The position numbers were made by a program, and so were the translations under genes. A DNA stretch of 64,000 nucleotides from an uncultured Muribaculaceae bacterium (lineage in GTDB: Bacteria > Bacteroidota > Bacteroidia > Bacteroidales > Muribaculaceae), in contig CAJUBL010000005.1 in assembly GCA_910584665.1 (NCBI GenBank), positions 5,335-69,334 of the forward strand. The letters are read 5' to 3'. How positions within the stretch are numbered: the first letter of the stretch is position 1; every line of letters begins with the position of its first letter. This document shows, piece by piece, positions 62,907 to 64,000 of this stretch. The notes under the pieces are model-generated. The model ran no database searches. It saw only the letters and a program-made list of their open reading frames with translations, and had not been told where the DNA came from.

Positions 62907-64000
62907 ATGAACAGTATTAAAATAGCAGTTCTATCGATATCGGCCACGACAGCACTGATATCGACCGCCACCGCTCCTGACGCACCCTTTTATACAATGG
63001 ATGAATGCGCCGGCAGCCTGATGCCTTACCCCATACCCGATCACGGTATCACACTACCGGACAGCCTCACACCAGTATTAATGAACCACATCGGACGCCA
63101 CGGAGCACGATTCCCGTCATCACCGGACGCCACGATGACTGTAAGTCTCGCACTGTCCCGTGCCGACTCTCTCGGGACAATCACACCTGCCGGCCGACAG
63201 CTACGCAAACTTGCCGATTTTGTGCTTGATATATCACATAACCGCTGGGGAACACTCGATTCACTCGGAATGGCCGAACAACGCGGCATAGCCTCCCGCA
63301 TGTTCAAAAATTTTCCAAACCTGTTCGACAACGGCATTGTAAACGCCATATCGAGTTACGCACCACGCTGTATGATGAGCATGTACGAGTTCACACACCA
63401 GCTTGACCGGCTAAACAACGACATCGAGATACATACATCAACAGGCCCTCAGAACTCCCCTTTGCTACGCCCCTTCGATATCAATACTGAATATCTCGAC
63501 TGGCGCAAGAGCAATGAATGGAAATCCACATACGACCGCTATGCCGAAACCAGGATCTCCAGGACAATCCTTCACCGTATCCTCGGCGAAGATTATCCGC
63601 TCGACGACAACTGGAGGACCCTCGTACTTGACGAGTACCATATCGTGGCCGGCATGGCGGCCATGGGATACACCATAGATCCGTCCGAATATTTCACTCC
63701 ACAGGAATACAATGCCGTCTGGTCATGCTTCAACCTGCGTCAATATCTCCAACGCACAGCGACATCACTCTCGGCAATACCGGCAGAGATAACATCCCGG
63801 CTTATCGCCGATATCATAACGACATGTGACGACGCAGTCAACGGAAAGAGTCCCGTCACAGCCTGTCTGCGATTCGGTCACGCAGAAACACTGATGCCCT
63901 TGCTGTCCCAGATACATCTTCCGGGATGTTACTATATTACAGATAATTTCGATACCGTATCCAGACACTGGAAAGACTTCCATGTAGTCCCGATGGCATC
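62907..64000 (+). CDS. MINPP-type histidine phosphatase (phytase candidate), partial
   Basis: The first ~364 residues of an exported clade-2 histidine phosphatase; the 3' end is outside the window. Signal peptide ~1-24. The catalytic RHGxRxP motif is in MNHIGRHGARFPSSPD (~65-72), and the proton-donor motif is HAE in ACLRFGHAETLMPLLSQ, the version found in multiple inositol polyphosphate phosphatases rather than the HD of classical AppA phytases. Bacteroides MINPPs hydrolyse phytate. Start at ATG 62907; the frame is open to the window end. Confidence 0.85.
   Translation, partial: MNSIKIAVLSISATTALISTATAPDAPFYTMDECAGSLMPYPIPDHGITLPDSLTPVLMNHIGRHGARFPSSPDATMTVSLALSRADSLGTITPAGRQLRKLADFVLDISHNRWGTLDSLGMAEQRGIASRMFKNFPNLFDNGIVNAISSYAPRCMMSMYEFTHQLDRLNNDIEIHTSTGPQNSPLLRPFDINTEYLDWRKSNEWKSTYDRYAETRISRTILHRILGEDYPLDDNWRTLVLDEYHIVAGMAAMGYTIDPSEYFTPQEYNAVWSCFNLRQYLQRTATSLSAIPAEITSRLIADIITTCDDAVNGKSPVTACLRFGHAETLMPLLSQIHLPGCYYITDNFDTVSRHWKDFHVVPMA

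Overview
The window looks like chromosome from a gut-type Bacteroidales bacterium. The evidence is SusC/SusD proteins, an ECF sigma/FecR pair, surface lipoprotein signals of the C-K-D-D type, BspA-like leucine-rich repeats, TANNTTTG-type promoter elements, and Bacteroidetes-only families (PorD/DUF4835, DUF3822 beside rsmD, PCMD). Base composition and protein style suggest a Muribaculaceae-like genome, but that family placement is inference. Coding density is high and neighbouring genes often overlap by 4 bases (ATGA).

Layout. 1-2721: two genes of an RND efflux pump on the minus strand, the permease cut by the window edge. 2983-10737: a plus-strand housekeeping run of dnaN, a DEDDh exonuclease, coaBC, porD-like, recN, rlmB and purT. 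10826-28149: a minus-strand polysaccharide-utilisation-type locus controlled by ECF sigma and FecR. It holds susC, susD, a surface endonuclease/exonuclease/phosphatase-fold hydrolase, a BACON lipoprotein, a GH3 glycosidase, an LRR protein, an SGNH-esterase/glycerophosphodiesterase fusion and, after a hairpin, a GlpT-type organophosphate transporter. 28446-34361: a TlpA-like thioredoxin lipoprotein and a four-gene envelope operon (two paralogous barrels, a PCMD lipoprotein and a small barrel). 34379-41911: ftsH, rsfS, a LolC/FtsX-type permease, a PLP aminotransferase and an M3 peptidase.

42052-49337: an AT-richer accessory operon. It opens with a radical SAM protein and a membrane protein carrying a CX5CX3CX2C motif, followed by small membrane proteins and lipoproteins of unknown function; one of these has an in-frame nonsense codon. 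Next to it lies a HepT/MntA toxin-antitoxin pair (49570-50257) whose HepT is also split by an in-frame stop. 50542-64000: rsmD, a DUF3822 gene, an Ig-like lipoprotein, tRNA-Arg(CCT), a family 2 glycosyltransferase, radC, a repeat-rich gap, a TPP riboswitch controlling a thiamine TonB receptor and pnuT, a small orphan gene, ispD, recG, a TPR protein, and the start of a MINPP-type histidine phosphatase (phytase candidate).

Two stretches deserve most attention. One is the 10.8-28.1 kb locus, whose enzyme set (diesterase, esterase, glycosidase, phosphodiesterase-fold hydrolase, G3P-type transporter) points to uptake of a glycosylated glycerophosphate polymer or glycerophospholipid headgroup rather than a plain glycan. 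The other is the 42-49 kb operon built around a radical SAM enzyme without a glycyl radical partner.
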